Source: Roseibium algicola (GTDB taxonomy: Bacteria > Pseudomonadota > Alphaproteobacteria > Rhizobiales > Stappiaceae). From it: a stretch of DNA of 64,000 nt. The stretch spans positions 1,674,001 through 1,738,000 of the forward strand of contig NZ_CP019630.1 of NCBI RefSeq assembly GCF_001999245.1, written 5' to 3'. The notes beneath the pieces are model-generated. The model was not told where the DNA came from. It saw only the letters and a program-made list of their open reading frames with translations, and ran no database searches. The stretch's first letter is position 1. Every line of letters begins with the position of its first letter. The position numbers and the translations under genes were made by a program. Below are positions 7,820 through 16,764 of the stretch, piece after piece.

Positions 7820-9004
7820 ATGGACCCGGTCATTCTTGTCCTTAATTCGGGCTCATCCTCGATCAAGTTCACTCTCTATTCGGGTGACACCGTTCAACTC
7901 AAGGGGCAGATTTCCGGACTGGGTGCCCAGCCGCATATCTCCCTTGCCTCACGGGTTTCCGACACAAGGGTGGACCGGCAGCTCTCGGCGGACGAAGGCA
8001 AAAGCCACGGGGCTTCTCTCGCAGCGCTCCTGCCGGTTCTGGAACAGGAACTTGCTGGACGCAGTGTCGATGCAGTAGGTCATCGGGTCGTCCACGGCGG
8101 TGTCACCCACACCGAACCGGTTCGCCTGACGGCTGAGATCCTTGAGGACCTAAAGGCGCTCGAACCACTTGCGCCCCTGCATCAGCCGCATAACCTGGCA
8201 GGGATCACTGCAGCCAGGGAAGCCTTTCCAGAGGCCATGCAGGTCGCCTGTTTCGATACCGCCTTCCATCGCAGCCACCCATGGGTCAACGATACCTTCG
8301 CCCTGCCCCGGCCTCTCTATGACGAAGGTGTACGCCGCTACGGCTTTCACGGCCTGTCCTACGAGTACATATGCTCCTATCTGAAGCAGGCTCATCCTGA
8401 AATCTATAAAGGCCGGTTAGTCGTCGCCCACCTCGGCAACGGCGCCTCCATGTGCGCTATTCGAGAAGGCCAGAGCATCGGCTCGACGATGGGTTTCACC
8501 GCGCTTGACGGCTTGCCGATGGGCACGCGCTGCGGCCAGCTCGATCCGGGCGTGGTGCTGTATCTGCTGACGACAAAGGGCATGAGCCCAGATGAGGTCT
8601 CCGACCTGCTGTACAAGCAGTCCGGGCTCAAGGGGCTTTCCGGCATCAGCCAGGACATGCGCACCTTGACGCAGAGCGACGATCCGAAAGCCGCCGAAGC
8701 CATCGATTATTTCGTCTTCCGCATCCGGCGGGAACTCGGAGGCATGGCCGCCGTTCTGAGCGGTCTCGACACAGTGGTCTTTACCGGTGGGATCGGCGAG
8801 AACGCTGCCCTGGTCCGTGAGAAGGTCTGTGCCGGTCAGGAATGGCTCGGTCTTGAAATCGACCCGGTCCGGAACGAGGCAGGAGTGGAAATGATCTCCA
8901 CCGATACCTCCAGTATCAATGTACTGGTCATTCCGACCGACGAAGAGGCAATGATCCGGCGCCACACCGAACGGCTTCTGGGCAGCGCCGCCGCTGGTGC
9001 CTGA
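7820..9004 (+). CDS. ackA: Acetate kinase
   Basis: This 394-residue enzyme of the ASKHA fold transfers phosphate between acetyl phosphate and ADP. Motifs seen in order are VLNSGSSSIKF, GHRVVHGG, ACFDTAFH, YGFHGLSYEY, VAHLGNGASMC, MGTRCGQLDPG and FTGGIGENAALVRE, all diagnostic. The ATG at 7820 lies two bases after the stop of the MaoC-Pta gene; a GTG six bases earlier is possible. Coupled translation with the transferase upstream is likely. Confidence 0.96.
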   Translation: MDPVILVLNSGSSSIKFTLYSGDTVQLKGQISGLGAQPHISLASRVSDTRVDRQLSADEGKSHGASLAALLPVLEQELAGRSVDAVGHRVVHGGVTHTEPVRLTAEILEDLKALEPLAPLHQPHNLAGITAAREAFPEAMQVACFDTAFHRSHPWVNDTFALPRPLYDEGVRRYGFHGLSYEYICSYLKQAHPEIYKGRLVVAHLGNGASMCAIREGQSIGSTMGFTALDGLPMGTRCGQLDPGVVLYLLTTKGMSPDEVSDLLYKQSGLKGLSGISQDMRTLTQSDDPKAAEAIDYFVFRIRRELGGMAAVLSGLDTVVFTGGIGENAALVREKVCAGQEWLGLEIDPVRNEAGVEMISTDTSSINVLVIPTDEEAMIRRHTERLLGSAAAGA

Positions 9005-9031
9005 CGATCGTTCAACCGCTGCAGGGTTCCT

Positions 9032-9976
9032 TCAGCGGCCTGCTGGATCCAGCAGCGTGGCGTAATCGTCCTCGTAAGTGCGCAGCACCGGACGGTAGTC
9101 GGCATGCACCACAGGCTCGAAACCGCCCGGCAGGTCTGGTTCGATAGCCAGATAGGCGTCGGGTGCTTCCCGGCGCATGTCCATCAACCCGGCCCTGAGA
9201 CGCCGTTTCAACGCGTCAGGTAAATCCTTGCGCACACTGTGAGCGGAATAGGGGATCGGCGGCGAGCGCCAGACGATTTCCAGATCCTTGAAACCGCGCT
9301 CTCCCGAAACATAAAAATCATTGAGTGTTCCGGCCGTATAGCCATTCTTTGCCTCCCCCGCCAATGACGACCAGCCAAGGGTCGCATCGACACGGCCTTC
9401 CAGAACGGCGCGGAGGCCCTCAACAGGGTCCTTCACCTCAACAAGAGCGGTAAAATGCGCTCGGGCGTCAACACCGTCAGCCGCCAGATTGGCGAGCGGA
9501 ACACGATAACCGGTCACGGAGTCGGTACCACCGACAGCAAGGCGCTTCCCCTTGAGGTCTGTCAGGGTTCCCTGCTCTGCGCCGCGCTTCGCGATCAGAA
9601 TGGCGTAAAAGCGCGCCGGAAAATCATCCGGAGCGGCGGTGACCAACGGCTCAACGCAACTGCAGAGCTGATGCACGGCAGCATAAGCAGATGGTGAAAG
9701 GCGAGCATAGTCGATCTTTCCGGAAGCAAGCGCCTCAACAGCATCGGCCATGGTATCCATCAGAAAGAGGTCCACCGGCAGGTCGGCAATTTCCTCAAGA
9801 GCAAGGCGGAAAGGCTCCACCCGGTCGCGTGCTCCTTCATCTGCCGCTACGACAACACCGAGGCGCAGCCGATCGGGCATGGTCTCCGGATCCTGTGCAC
9901 TGGCGGTGGCAGCGGTGAGAAAGACTGCCGCGAGAATGGGGGCCAGCCAGCGGAACAGGAGATTTACAAGTGCCAT
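9032..9976 (-). CDS. PhnD-like phosphate/phosphonate ABC binding protein
   Basis: This 314-residue protein has a signal peptide (MALVNLLFRWLAPILAAVFL, cleaved near ATASAQ) and a periplasmic binding fold with PhnD-like motifs: YARLSPSAYAAVHQ near residue 90, KGKRLAVGGTDSVTGYRVPL in the middle and WRSPPIPYSAHSVRKDLP near residue 240. The start at 9976 was chosen for the signal peptide; the open frame continues another 111 codons upstream without such features. No permease or ATPase gene is adjacent, so it is an orphan or works with a distant transporter, or serves a sensory role. Ligand unknown. Confidence 0.85.
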   Translation of the reverse strand: MALVNLLFRWLAPILAAVFLTAATASAQDPETMPDRLRLGVVVAADEGARDRVEPFRLALEEIADLPVDLFLMDTMADAVEALASGKIDYARLSPSAYAAVHQLCSCVEPLVTAAPDDFPARFYAILIAKRGAEQGTLTDLKGKRLAVGGTDSVTGYRVPLANLAADGVDARAHFTALVEVKDPVEGLRAVLEGRVDATLGWSSLAGEAKNGYTAGTLNDFYVSGERGFKDLEIVWRSPPIPYSAHSVRKDLPDALKRRLRAGLMDMRREAPDAYLAIEPDLPGGFEPVVHADYRPVLRTYEDDYATLLDPAGR

Positions 9977-10060
9977 ATTGCCGACATAACCTTCTGATGA
10001 AAATTGCAAAATTTTATCTCGCCTTTTGAACAACTTCCGCCAGAAAACCGGATCGACCAC

Positions 10061-10681
10061 ATGAACGATGCTATCACGACCGTCGTCTTCGATATAGGGA
10101 ATGTCCTGATCGAATGGAATCCCGAATATCTCTATCGCGAGCTCATTCCCGATGACGATGCACGCGAAGACTTCCTGACGACGGTCTGCACAATGGAGTG
10201 GAACCTGCAGCAGGATCTTGGCCGACCCTGGGCGGAAGCCGTTGATGTTCTGTCCCGCCAGCATCCGGACAAGGCCGAGCTTATTGCCGCCTACAGCGAA
10301 CGTTGGCACGACATGGTGCCCGGCGAAATTCCCGGTACGCCTGACATGCTTGCAGAGCTCAAGGCTCAGGGGACGCCCCTTTATGCAATTACCAATTTTT
10401 CAGAAGACAAGTTTGTCCAGGCCCAGGAACGGTTTCCGTTTCTGAAGACCAGCTTCCGTGACATCGTCGTCTCCGGCGCTGAAAAGGAAATCAAGCCCGG
10501 CCTGCGCATCTACGAAATCCTGCTGGAGCGAAACGGACTGACCGCCGCGCAATGCCTTTTCATCGATGACAGCGAGCGCAATGTCGAGGCTGCCAGAGAA
10601 GCCGGCATGTCAGCCCATCACTTCAAGGGGGCTGAGGGTCTGCGCGCGGAACTGAAACAGCTTGGTCTGCTGAACGGGTAA
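10061..10681 (+). CDS. HAD-family hydrolase
   Basis: This 206-residue protein shows the haloacid dehalogenase motifs: nucleophile Asp in VVFDIGNVLIEWNP near residue 10, motif II in ITNFSEDKF, motif III Lys in KEIKPGLRIYE, and motif IV in FIDDSERNVEAA. The arrangement is that of YihX-like sugar phosphate phosphatases with a helical cap, but the substrate is not known. The ATG at 10061 is preferred over a TTG at 10004. It stands alone between two leftward genes. Confidence 0.88.
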   Translation: MNDAITTVVFDIGNVLIEWNPEYLYRELIPDDDAREDFLTTVCTMEWNLQQDLGRPWAEAVDVLSRQHPDKAELIAAYSERWHDMVPGEIPGTPDMLAELKAQGTPLYAITNFSEDKFVQAQERFPFLKTSFRDIVVSGAEKEIKPGLRIYEILLERNGLTAAQCLFIDDSERNVEAAREAGMSAHHFKGAEGLRAELKQLGLLNG

Positions 10682-10765
10682 TTGCCACGAGGAAGCGGCC
10701 AATATCAGGGAGGCAGCAAGGCCGCCTCTCAGGATCCGTCGCACTCAAGTCCCGGCGAAGAGGTC

Positions 10766-11794
10766 TTACCCCTCGAAGCCTTCAAGCACATTGACGCAAT
10801 TGGTGCCCAGTGCGTCGACCGCATAGCCGCCTTCCATCAGGAAGATGGTCGGAACGCCGACCTTGGCGAGCCTCTGGCCAAGCCGGATGTAGTCTTCACT
10901 CTTGAACTTGAAGCCGGAGATCGGATCGTTCTCGTAGCAATCCATGCCAAGTGAGACGATCAACGCTTCTGGCTTGTAAACCAGCAGCCAACGGCAGGCT
11001 TCCTCGAGTGCCGGTGTGTAGCGGTCCCAATCGGTGCCGAGCGGCAAAGGCCAGTTACGGGTGAACCCAGTACCGGCATGTTCACCGGTTTCGTCCGCAA
11101 ACCCGAGAAAATAGGGATATTCGTGTTTAGGGTCGGCATGGATCGACAGGAACAGGATGTCCGGCCGGTCATAGAACAGCGCCTGGGTGCCATTGCCATG
11201 GTGGTAGTCGACATCCAGGATCGCGATGCGATGCAGTCCGTAGTCCCTAAGATACTGCGCCGCGACAGCAGCGTTGTTGAAAAAGCAGTATCCACCGAAG
11301 AAGTCATAGCCCGCGTGGTGTCCCGGTGGCCGGCAAAGCGCGAAAGCCGATTTCTCGCCATCGAGAAGCAGGCGGGCCGCAGTCAGGGCCGTGTCGGCTG
11401 ACGCCCGCGCCGCCTTGTAGGTGTTTTCGCCGAGCGGCGTACCGGCATCCATCGAGTACCGTCCGAGCAGGCCGTCGATATGTTCGACCTGAACATCCTG
11501 ACGCAGGCTGCGGATGGGCCAGACAAAGGGAAAGGCTTCGCGCGACCGCCCTGCGGCCGTCCATTTTGCCCAGAAGCTTTCCAGAAACGAAACGTATTCG
11601 GGGGCGTGCACCCGGTGCAGCGGACGGACGGGAAATTCCTCCGGCGCAACGATTTCACCGACATTGCGCTCCCGGACGGTCTTGAGCACGATTTCGGCGC
11701 GGCTCGGGATCTCGACAGCAGGCTTCAGTTCGCCGTCTGATATTTCCTGCGCCGGTGCATGCGCGAGCTGGGTGTTTGAAAAAACCGTCTTCAC
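10766..11794 (-). CDS. aphA: Acetylpolyamine amidohydrolase (histone deacetylase family)
   Basis: This 342-residue zinc enzyme removes acetyl groups from acetylated polyamines or related amides. Diagnostic stretches are CRPPGHHAGYDFFGGYCFFN, ILDVDYHHGNGTQ with zinc-binding Asp and His, SIHADP with the second Asp ligand, and EGGYAVDALG with the catalytic Tyr. The N-terminus VKTVFSNTQ fits acetylpolyamine amidohydrolases if translation starts at the GTG at 11794, which has GGGGG upstream; an ATG ten codons earlier is also open. No other polyamine genes are adjacent. Substrate is inferred from family resemblance. Confidence 0.88.
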   Translation of the reverse strand: MKTVFSNTQLAHAPAQEISDGELKPAVEIPSRAEIVLKTVRERNVGEIVAPEEFPVRPLHRVHAPEYVSFLESFWAKWTAAGRSREAFPFVWPIRSLRQDVQVEHIDGLLGRYSMDAGTPLGENTYKAARASADTALTAARLLLDGEKSAFALCRPPGHHAGYDFFGGYCFFNNAAVAAQYLRDYGLHRIAILDVDYHHGNGTQALFYDRPDILFLSIHADPKHEYPYFLGFADETGEHAGTGFTRNWPLPLGTDWDRYTPALEEACRWLLVYKPEALIVSLGMDCYENDPISGFKFKSEDYIRLGQRLAKVGVPTIFLMEGGYAVDALGTNCVNVLEGFEG

Positions 11795-11848
11795 GAGTTG
11801 CCCCCAAGTCCCCTGTTGTCTCACACAGCAGCGCTAATGTAACCCATT

Positions 11849-12847
11849 TCAGGAAAAACGGAATTCCGTAACATGAGTATAAGTCTCTGAGGGCTGTAAC
11901 AAAACCGGTGTGAACCCGTCGTGATTGACGCTGTCCGGCCATCGCTGCGCTTCAAGACACAGCCCGGCATGGGCCCCATAGTGTCTGCCGTCCAGCCCGG
12001 GAACCGTCACCGAGATCCGCTGCGCATCATAAAGCTGCAGGCCGGGTTCGCTCGTCCAGACTTCCATGCGGCGATTGCCGGAACCGTCTTCGAGGGCAGC
12101 AGCGAATTCCACGCCCTCGCGTGGTGCATCCGCAAGGCAGAAGTTGTGATCGAAGACCACGTTCTCCTCACCCGCCTTGCGCCGCAGTTTGCGTCCGTCG
12201 CGGAAGTCGTATGGCGTCCAGGCCACGTTGCGGATCTCACCGGTCGGGATCAGCGCCTCGTCCACGGGCAGATAGGTCTCCGCAGCGATTTCCAGCGTAT
12301 GGTCCAGAATATTGCTGCTGCCATCCAGATTGAAATAGGCGTGCTGAGTGAGATTGACCGGCGTCGTCTTGTCGGTGGTTGCGGTGATTTTCAGACGCAG
12401 CGCACCGGTGCCGGTCAATGTATAGCGGGCAAGCACCTCCACCCGGCCCGGATACCCCATGTCGCCATCTTCGGAGACAAGCTTCAGCAGGACACTGGCC
12501 TTGTCGTGCTGCTCTACCTGCCAGACCCTGCTGGAGAAGCCGAGCGAGCCGCCATGAAGGTGGTTGATACCGCGTTCGTTCTGGTCGAGTTGATAGGTGA
12601 CCCCGTCTATCGTCATCCGGCCACCGCCGATCCGGTTGGCGCAGCGCCCGGCAATCACGCCGAAATAGGGCGAATGATCCAGATAGCTCTGGAGATCGTC
12701 AAAGCCCAGCACCACCGTCTCACCATCGACCTTGAGGTCGCGGATAATCGCTCCAAGGGTGAGAATGGAGGCAGCCAGAGACCCTTTTGCCAGCGTAATT
12801 TCCTGGACAACGGTCCCGTCTGGCAGAACCCCAAATTCCTTGATCAT
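11849..12847 (-). CDS. galM: Aldose 1-epimerase
   Basis: This 332-residue protein interconverts anomers of aldoses such as glucose and galactose. Family motifs are present: GRCANRIGGG, NERGINHLHGG with the catalytic His, TQHAYFNLDG with the second His, FDHNFCL and the catalytic Glu region LCLEAQRWPDSVNHDGF. It follows the phosphomutase gene by 80 bases in the same direction, suggesting a small sugar-processing unit. Confidence 0.94.
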   Translation of the reverse strand: MIKEFGVLPDGTVVQEITLAKGSLAASILTLGAIIRDLKVDGETVVLGFDDLQSYLDHSPYFGVIAGRCANRIGGGRMTIDGVTYQLDQNERGINHLHGGSLGFSSRVWQVEQHDKASVLLKLVSEDGDMGYPGRVEVLARYTLTGTGALRLKITATTDKTTPVNLTQHAYFNLDGSSNILDHTLEIAAETYLPVDEALIPTGEIRNVAWTPYDFRDGRKLRRKAGEENVVFDHNFCLADAPREGVEFAAALEDGSGNRRMEVWTSEPGLQLYDAQRISVTVPGLDGRHYGAHAGLCLEAQRWPDSVNHDGFTPVLLQPSETYTHVTEFRFS

Positions 12848-12927
12848 GAAAGTCTCCGGCGAGAAGGCGGCAGGATGCGCAAAAGGCGGCGGAACTATCC
12901 GCCGCCTTTCGTCAATCGGTCAAGTGG

Positions 12928-14427
12928 TCAGAGCGTTTGGTTGTAGTCGCCCACTTCCGAGTTCTCGCGCAGGACGCCGTCGACAGCCTTGAACATGGCG
13001 TGGAGCCGGTCTTCCGAAACCGGGCTCTCGACCACGACCACCAGCTCCGGTTTGTTGGAGGAGGCACGCACAAGACCCCAGGTTCCGTCTTCACTGACGA
13101 CGCGAACGCCGTTGACGGTGATCAGGTCGGTGATCGACTGTCCGGCAACCGTTTCGCCCTTGGCTTTCATATCCTGGAAACGGGCGACAACCCGGTCGAC
13201 GACGTCGTACTTGATTTCGTCGTCGCACTTGGGAGCCATGGTTGGCGACCCCCAGGTCTTGGGAAGATCCCGGCGCAGGTCTGCCATCGTCTTGTCCGGG
13301 TTACGGTCAAGCATGTCGAGGATGGCAATGGCCGAAACGAGACCGTCATCATAGCCGCGGCCAATCGGTTTGTTGAAGAAATAGTGGCCGGATTTCTCGA
13401 ACCCGACCATGGCATTCAGTTCGGTGACACGGCGCTTGATATAGGAGTGACCGGTCTTGAAATAGTCGGTCTTGACGCCGTTGGCTTTCAGCACCGGATC
13501 CGTGTGGAACAGGCCGGTAGATTTTACATCGACCACGAACTGAGCACCGGGATGAAGCGCGGAGATATCGCGCGCAAGCATCACGCCGACCTTGTCGGCG
13601 AAGATTTCCTCGCCTTCATTGTCGACGACACCGCAGCGATCGCCGTCGCCATCGAAACCAAGTCCGACGTCCGCACCGACTTCCAGAACCTTGTCACGAA
13701 GCGCGTGGAGCATCTTCATGTCTTCCGGGTTCGGGTTGTAGCGCGGGAAGGTGTGATCCAGCTCGGCATCAAGCGGGATGACTTCGGCGCCGATCGCCTC
13801 CAGGATCTTCGGTGCGAAGGCACCGGCAGTGCCGTTGCCGCATGCCGCGACCACCTTGATCGGGCGCTTCAGCTTGGCCCGGTCGGTGAGATCCTTGAAA
13901 TAGACATCCGGGAAACCGTCGACGAAGCGGTAGCTGCCGCCGCCCTTCAGGTCGAAGGCCGCTTCCAGAACGATGTCCTTCAGCCGACCCATTTCATCGG
14001 GACCAAAGGTCAGCGGACGGTCGATGCCCATCTTGACGCCGGTCCAGCCGTTGTCGTTGTGCGACGCCGTAATCATGGCGACCGCCGGAACATCGAGCGC
14101 GAACTGCGCAAAATAGGCCATCGGCGACAAGGCCAGGCCAATGTCGTGCACGTTGATGCCGGCTGCCAGAAGGCCGTTGATCACCGCCATCTTGATGGAG
14201 GAGGAATAACCCCGGAAATCATGACCCACCACGATGTCCGGGCGCACGCCACGTTCGTGAATGAGCGTGCCGATGCCCATACCGAGCGCCTGCATGCCCA
14301 TCAGATTGATTTCCTTTTCGAAAAGCCAACGCGCATCGTATTCACGGAAACCCGTGGGCTTCACCATTGGAAAGGATTCATATTCAAAAGTGTTCGGAAC
14401 CAATTTCGGACGCGGTTTCGGAAACAT
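12928..14427 (-). CDS. Phosphomannomutase/phosphoglucomutase
   Basis: This 499-residue alpha-D-phosphohexomutase interconverts hexose 1- and 6-phosphates for glycan precursors. The phosphoserine loop is ITASHNDNGWTGVKMG, the metal site is GFDGDGDRCG, the sugar-binding loop is GFEKSGHYFF and the phosphate-binding loop is RASSNKPELVVVVES. The ATG at 14427 has GAGAGG five bases upstream; a TTG one codon earlier is the alternative. Which sugar it prefers cannot be told from sequence. Confidence 0.93.
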   Translation of the reverse strand: MFPKPRPKLVPNTFEYESFPMVKPTGFREYDARWLFEKEINLMGMQALGMGIGTLIHERGVRPDIVVGHDFRGYSSSIKMAVINGLLAAGINVHDIGLALSPMAYFAQFALDVPAVAMITASHNDNGWTGVKMGIDRPLTFGPDEMGRLKDIVLEAAFDLKGGGSYRFVDGFPDVYFKDLTDRAKLKRPIKVVAACGNGTAGAFAPKILEAIGAEVIPLDAELDHTFPRYNPNPEDMKMLHALRDKVLEVGADVGLGFDGDGDRCGVVDNEGEEIFADKVGVMLARDISALHPGAQFVVDVKSTGLFHTDPVLKANGVKTDYFKTGHSYIKRRVTELNAMVGFEKSGHYFFNKPIGRGYDDGLVSAIAILDMLDRNPDKTMADLRRDLPKTWGSPTMAPKCDDEIKYDVVDRVVARFQDMKAKGETVAGQSITDLITVNGVRVVSEDGTWGLVRASSNKPELVVVVESPVSEDRLHAMFKAVDGVLRENSEVGDYNQTL

Positions 14428-14491
14428 CAATGCCTCTCAAAGCAAGGAAGAAGAACGGAACTGGGTAATTACCTAAACACGGTATGACAAT

Positions 14492-14998
14492 TCACTGCAC
14501 CAGTACAAGCGTGCCATCGGAGATGTCAAACCGCTTCATTTGGTTGAGAACGGACATGCCGAGCAGGGGTTCCCCGAGGCTTTGATCTTTCAACACAAGT
14601 GTGTCGACATTGCGTAGCCGGATCTTTCCAATGCGCAAATTGTCAATGGTCGCCCTGGCGCCACGAACTGTGCCGTTTGCCGTCTGGATTGCGTATTTGT
14701 AGTCGGCTGAATTCAGGAAGATTCCGATGCTCTCGGCAAGCGATTCCGGCAAAACGGTGACGGTTGCACCGGTGTCGACCAGCATGTCCACCGCACGGCC
14801 GTTCAGATAGGCATCCGCCACGAAATGCCCCTGCCTGTTGGCTGATATTCGGTGGCTTCGCTCGCCGGCCTCGTCCACGTCCTGATCTTCAGCAACCGGG
14901 TCGCTGCTCACCAGCACTTCAAGCCTGTTTTCCAGCAGATACGCCGCAAGCGGGACGATTGCCATGCAGGCCAGAAAGATGATGACAAAGCGCGACAT
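14492..14998 (-). CDS. Retropepsin-like aspartic protease, membrane-anchored
   Basis: This 168-residue protein has one N-terminal membrane segment (FVIIFLACMAIVPLAAYLL) and a single retropepsin-like domain with the catalytic motif MLVDTGATVTVLPE near residue 74 and the flap and closing region EPLLGMSVLNQMKRFDI. Proteins of this TIGR02281-type clan AA group are common in alphaproteobacteria and probably dimerise in the periplasm. No partner or substrate is evident from neighbours. Confidence 0.87.
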   Translation of the reverse strand: MSRFVIIFLACMAIVPLAAYLLENRLEVLVSSDPVAEDQDVDEAGERSHRISANRQGHFVADAYLNGRAVDMLVDTGATVTVLPESLAESIGIFLNSADYKYAIQTANGTVRGARATIDNLRIGKIRLRNVDTLVLKDQSLGEPLLGMSVLNQMKRFDISDGTLVLVQ

Positions 14999-15064
14999 GC
15001 AGGGTCTCGACGTTGCGTGAGCCCCCTGATTATCACGGTTTCCTTAGCGGCCTGTAAAACAGCA

Positions 15065-15964
15065 TCAGGCAATCGTGTCGGCCAGCCGGGCAATATCCTC
15101 CAGATGCGGTGCACTGGACTGGGCCCCTGTCACGGTGCAGGCAAGCGCACCGGCGGCGGCACCTTCCTTCAAGGCACGTTCGAAGGACGTCTTGCGATCG
15201 AGAGCGGCAGCCAGGGCGCCGCAAAAGGCATCGCCCGCACCGGTCGTATCCACCGCGTTGACGGCAGGAGAAGCGAAGCGATAGCGCGCGGTTGGCGTGC
15301 GGGCGAGAACACCGTCCGCACCAAGGGTGACGATGACGTTCCGGCCACCTTCCGCCAGCTTCAGCGCGAATGTTTCCGTGTCACCGGCAATGCCGAGACG
15401 ACCTCCGATCTCTGCCGCCTCGCTCACATTGACCACAACCGTACCGGCAACATCCAGACAGGCACTCAGGTCACCCTCAGGCACAGGAGCCGGGTTCCAG
15501 ATGACCGTGCCTGCCGCATCCCGGGCAAGCCTGGCACCTTCGATCACCTCAACCAGAGGCACCTCTCCCTGAACGAGCAGTGTCTGACCAGGCCCAAAAC
15601 CGCCTTCCAACCAGGAGGCTTCGACACGCGCATTGGTGCCGCTGGCGACGATGATCTGATTTTCCCCTGCCGGATCGATGCCGATCAGGGCAAGGCCAGT
15701 CGACCCGGTCATGGTGCGAACGCCTGAAAGATCGACGCCGGCTTCGCGCAGATTAAGCAGCGCGAGTTCGGCAAAGCTGTCCTGTCCGACCGCGCCGATG
15801 AAACGAACGTCGGCCCCTGCCCGCCTGGCAGCCAGCGCCTGGTTGGCGCCTTTCCCACCTGGAAATGTCTGGTGATCGCGACCGCTCACCGTTTCGCCGG
15901 CAGTCGGCAAGCGGGGCACGGCAACGACCAGATCCAGATTGATGGAACCAAAGACCGTAATCAT
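15065..15964 (-). CDS. rbsK: Ribokinase
   Basis: This 299-residue PfkB-family kinase phosphorylates ribose to ribose 5-phosphate. It has the N-terminal GSINLDLVV, the sugar-binding GGKGANQALAARRAG near residue 40 and the C-terminal catalytic DTTGAGDAFCGAL motif near residue 240. It lies downstream of upp and the nucleoside cluster in the same direction but is separated by a terminator, so it is probably a separate unit although functionally related. Confidence 0.93.
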   Translation of the reverse strand: MITVFGSINLDLVVAVPRLPTAGETVSGRDHQTFPGGKGANQALAARRAGADVRFIGAVGQDSFAELALLNLREAGVDLSGVRTMTGSTGLALIGIDPAGENQIIVASGTNARVEASWLEGGFGPGQTLLVQGEVPLVEVIEGARLARDAAGTVIWNPAPVPEGDLSACLDVAGTVVVNVSEAAEIGGRLGIAGDTETFALKLAEGGRNVIVTLGADGVLARTPTARYRFASPAVNAVDTTGAGDAFCGALAAALDRKTSFERALKEGAAAGALACTVTGAQSSAPHLEDIARLADTIA

Positions 15965-16013
15965 GTCGCCTCCCTTTTTTTACAAAAGGTTAGACACCGC
16001 ACGCCCAAGCGCA

Positions 16014-16046
16014 ACAAAAAAGCGCGGAAGTTTCCCTCCGCGCTTT
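16014..16046 (-). terminator. Rho-independent terminator after upp
   Basis: On the minus strand AAAGCGCGGA and TCCGCGCTTT form a ten-base stem with an eight-base loop, followed by a run of T. It lies 24 bases after the upp stop and ends the DUF1688-upp unit before rbsK. Confidence 0.85.
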
Positions 16047-16069
16047 CAGCCGTCTGTTCTGTTGGCCGA

Positions 16070-16699
16070 TTACTTCGTGCCGTACATGCGGTCGCCGGCG
16101 TCGCCAAGGCCCGGGACGATATAGCCCTTCTCGTTCAGCTTTTCGTCGATGGAGGCGGTGTAGACCGGCACGTCCGGGTGGTTCTCGGTGAAATTCTTGA
16201 CGCCCTCAGGTGCCGCGAGCAGGCAGAGGAAGCGGATGTTGTTGGCGCCGCGCTCCTTGAGCTTCTGAACCGCTGCAATCGCCGAATTGGCGGTAGCCAG
16301 CATCGGATCGACCACGATCACCAGACGCTCGTTCAGGTCTTCCGGAGCCTTGAAGTAATACTCCACCGGCTGAAGGGTCTGCGGATCGCGGTAAAGGCCG
16401 ATGTGCGCCACGCGCGCCGACGGAACCAGATCCAACATACCTTCCAGAAGTCCGTTGCCCGCACGCAGAACGGAAGCGAATACCAGCTTCTTGCCGGCCA
16501 GGGTCGGTGCCTGCATTTCAGCAAGCGGCGTCTCGATGGTCTGGTAGACGAGCGGCAGGTCGCGGGTGACCTCATAGCAGAGCAGCGTGGAGATTTCCCG
16601 CAGCAAGCGCCGGAACCCCTGGGTGGACGTTCCCTTGTCGCGCATGATGCTCAGTTTGTGCTGAACCAGCGGGTGGCTGATGACAGTGGCTCCGGACAT
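16070..16699 (-). CDS. upp: Uracil phosphoribosyltransferase
   Basis: This 209-residue enzyme makes UMP from uracil and PRPP. It shows [16 protein letters not shown] at the N-terminus, [15 protein letters not shown], the PRPP loop [12 protein letters not shown], and the C-terminal [11 protein letters not shown], all typical of Upp. The ATG at 16699 has GAGAGG upstream. It follows DUF1688 by 65 bases; in fungi and some bacteria URC4 and a uracil phosphoribosyltransferase (URC6) act in one uracil catabolic route, so this copy may feed catabolism as well as salvage. Confidence 0.95.
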   Translation of the reverse strand: MSGATVISHPLVQHKLSIMRDKGTSTQGFRRLLREISTLLCYEVTRDLPLVYQTIETPLAEMQAPTLAGKKLVFASVLRAGNGLLEGMLDLVPSARVAHIGLYRDPQTLQPVEYYFKAPEDLNERLVIVVDPMLATANSAIAAVQKLKERGANNIRFLCLLAAPEGVKNFTENHPDVPVYTASIDEKLNEKGYIVPGLGDAGDRMYGTK

Positions 16700-16764
16700 A
16701 TCTGCCTCTCTTCTCAATGGGGCCATAACACCGGCCCGGTCTCATGATTTTTTATGTTCGGGAC

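Noticed and set aside
10711..10732. GAGGC/GCCTC inverted repeat between HAD and amidohydrolase genes
   Set aside because: Short arms with mismatches and no T tail; not enough to call a terminator.
12937..14487. 516-codon plus-strand frame opposite the phosphomutase
   Set aside because: Shadow of a strongly supported gene.
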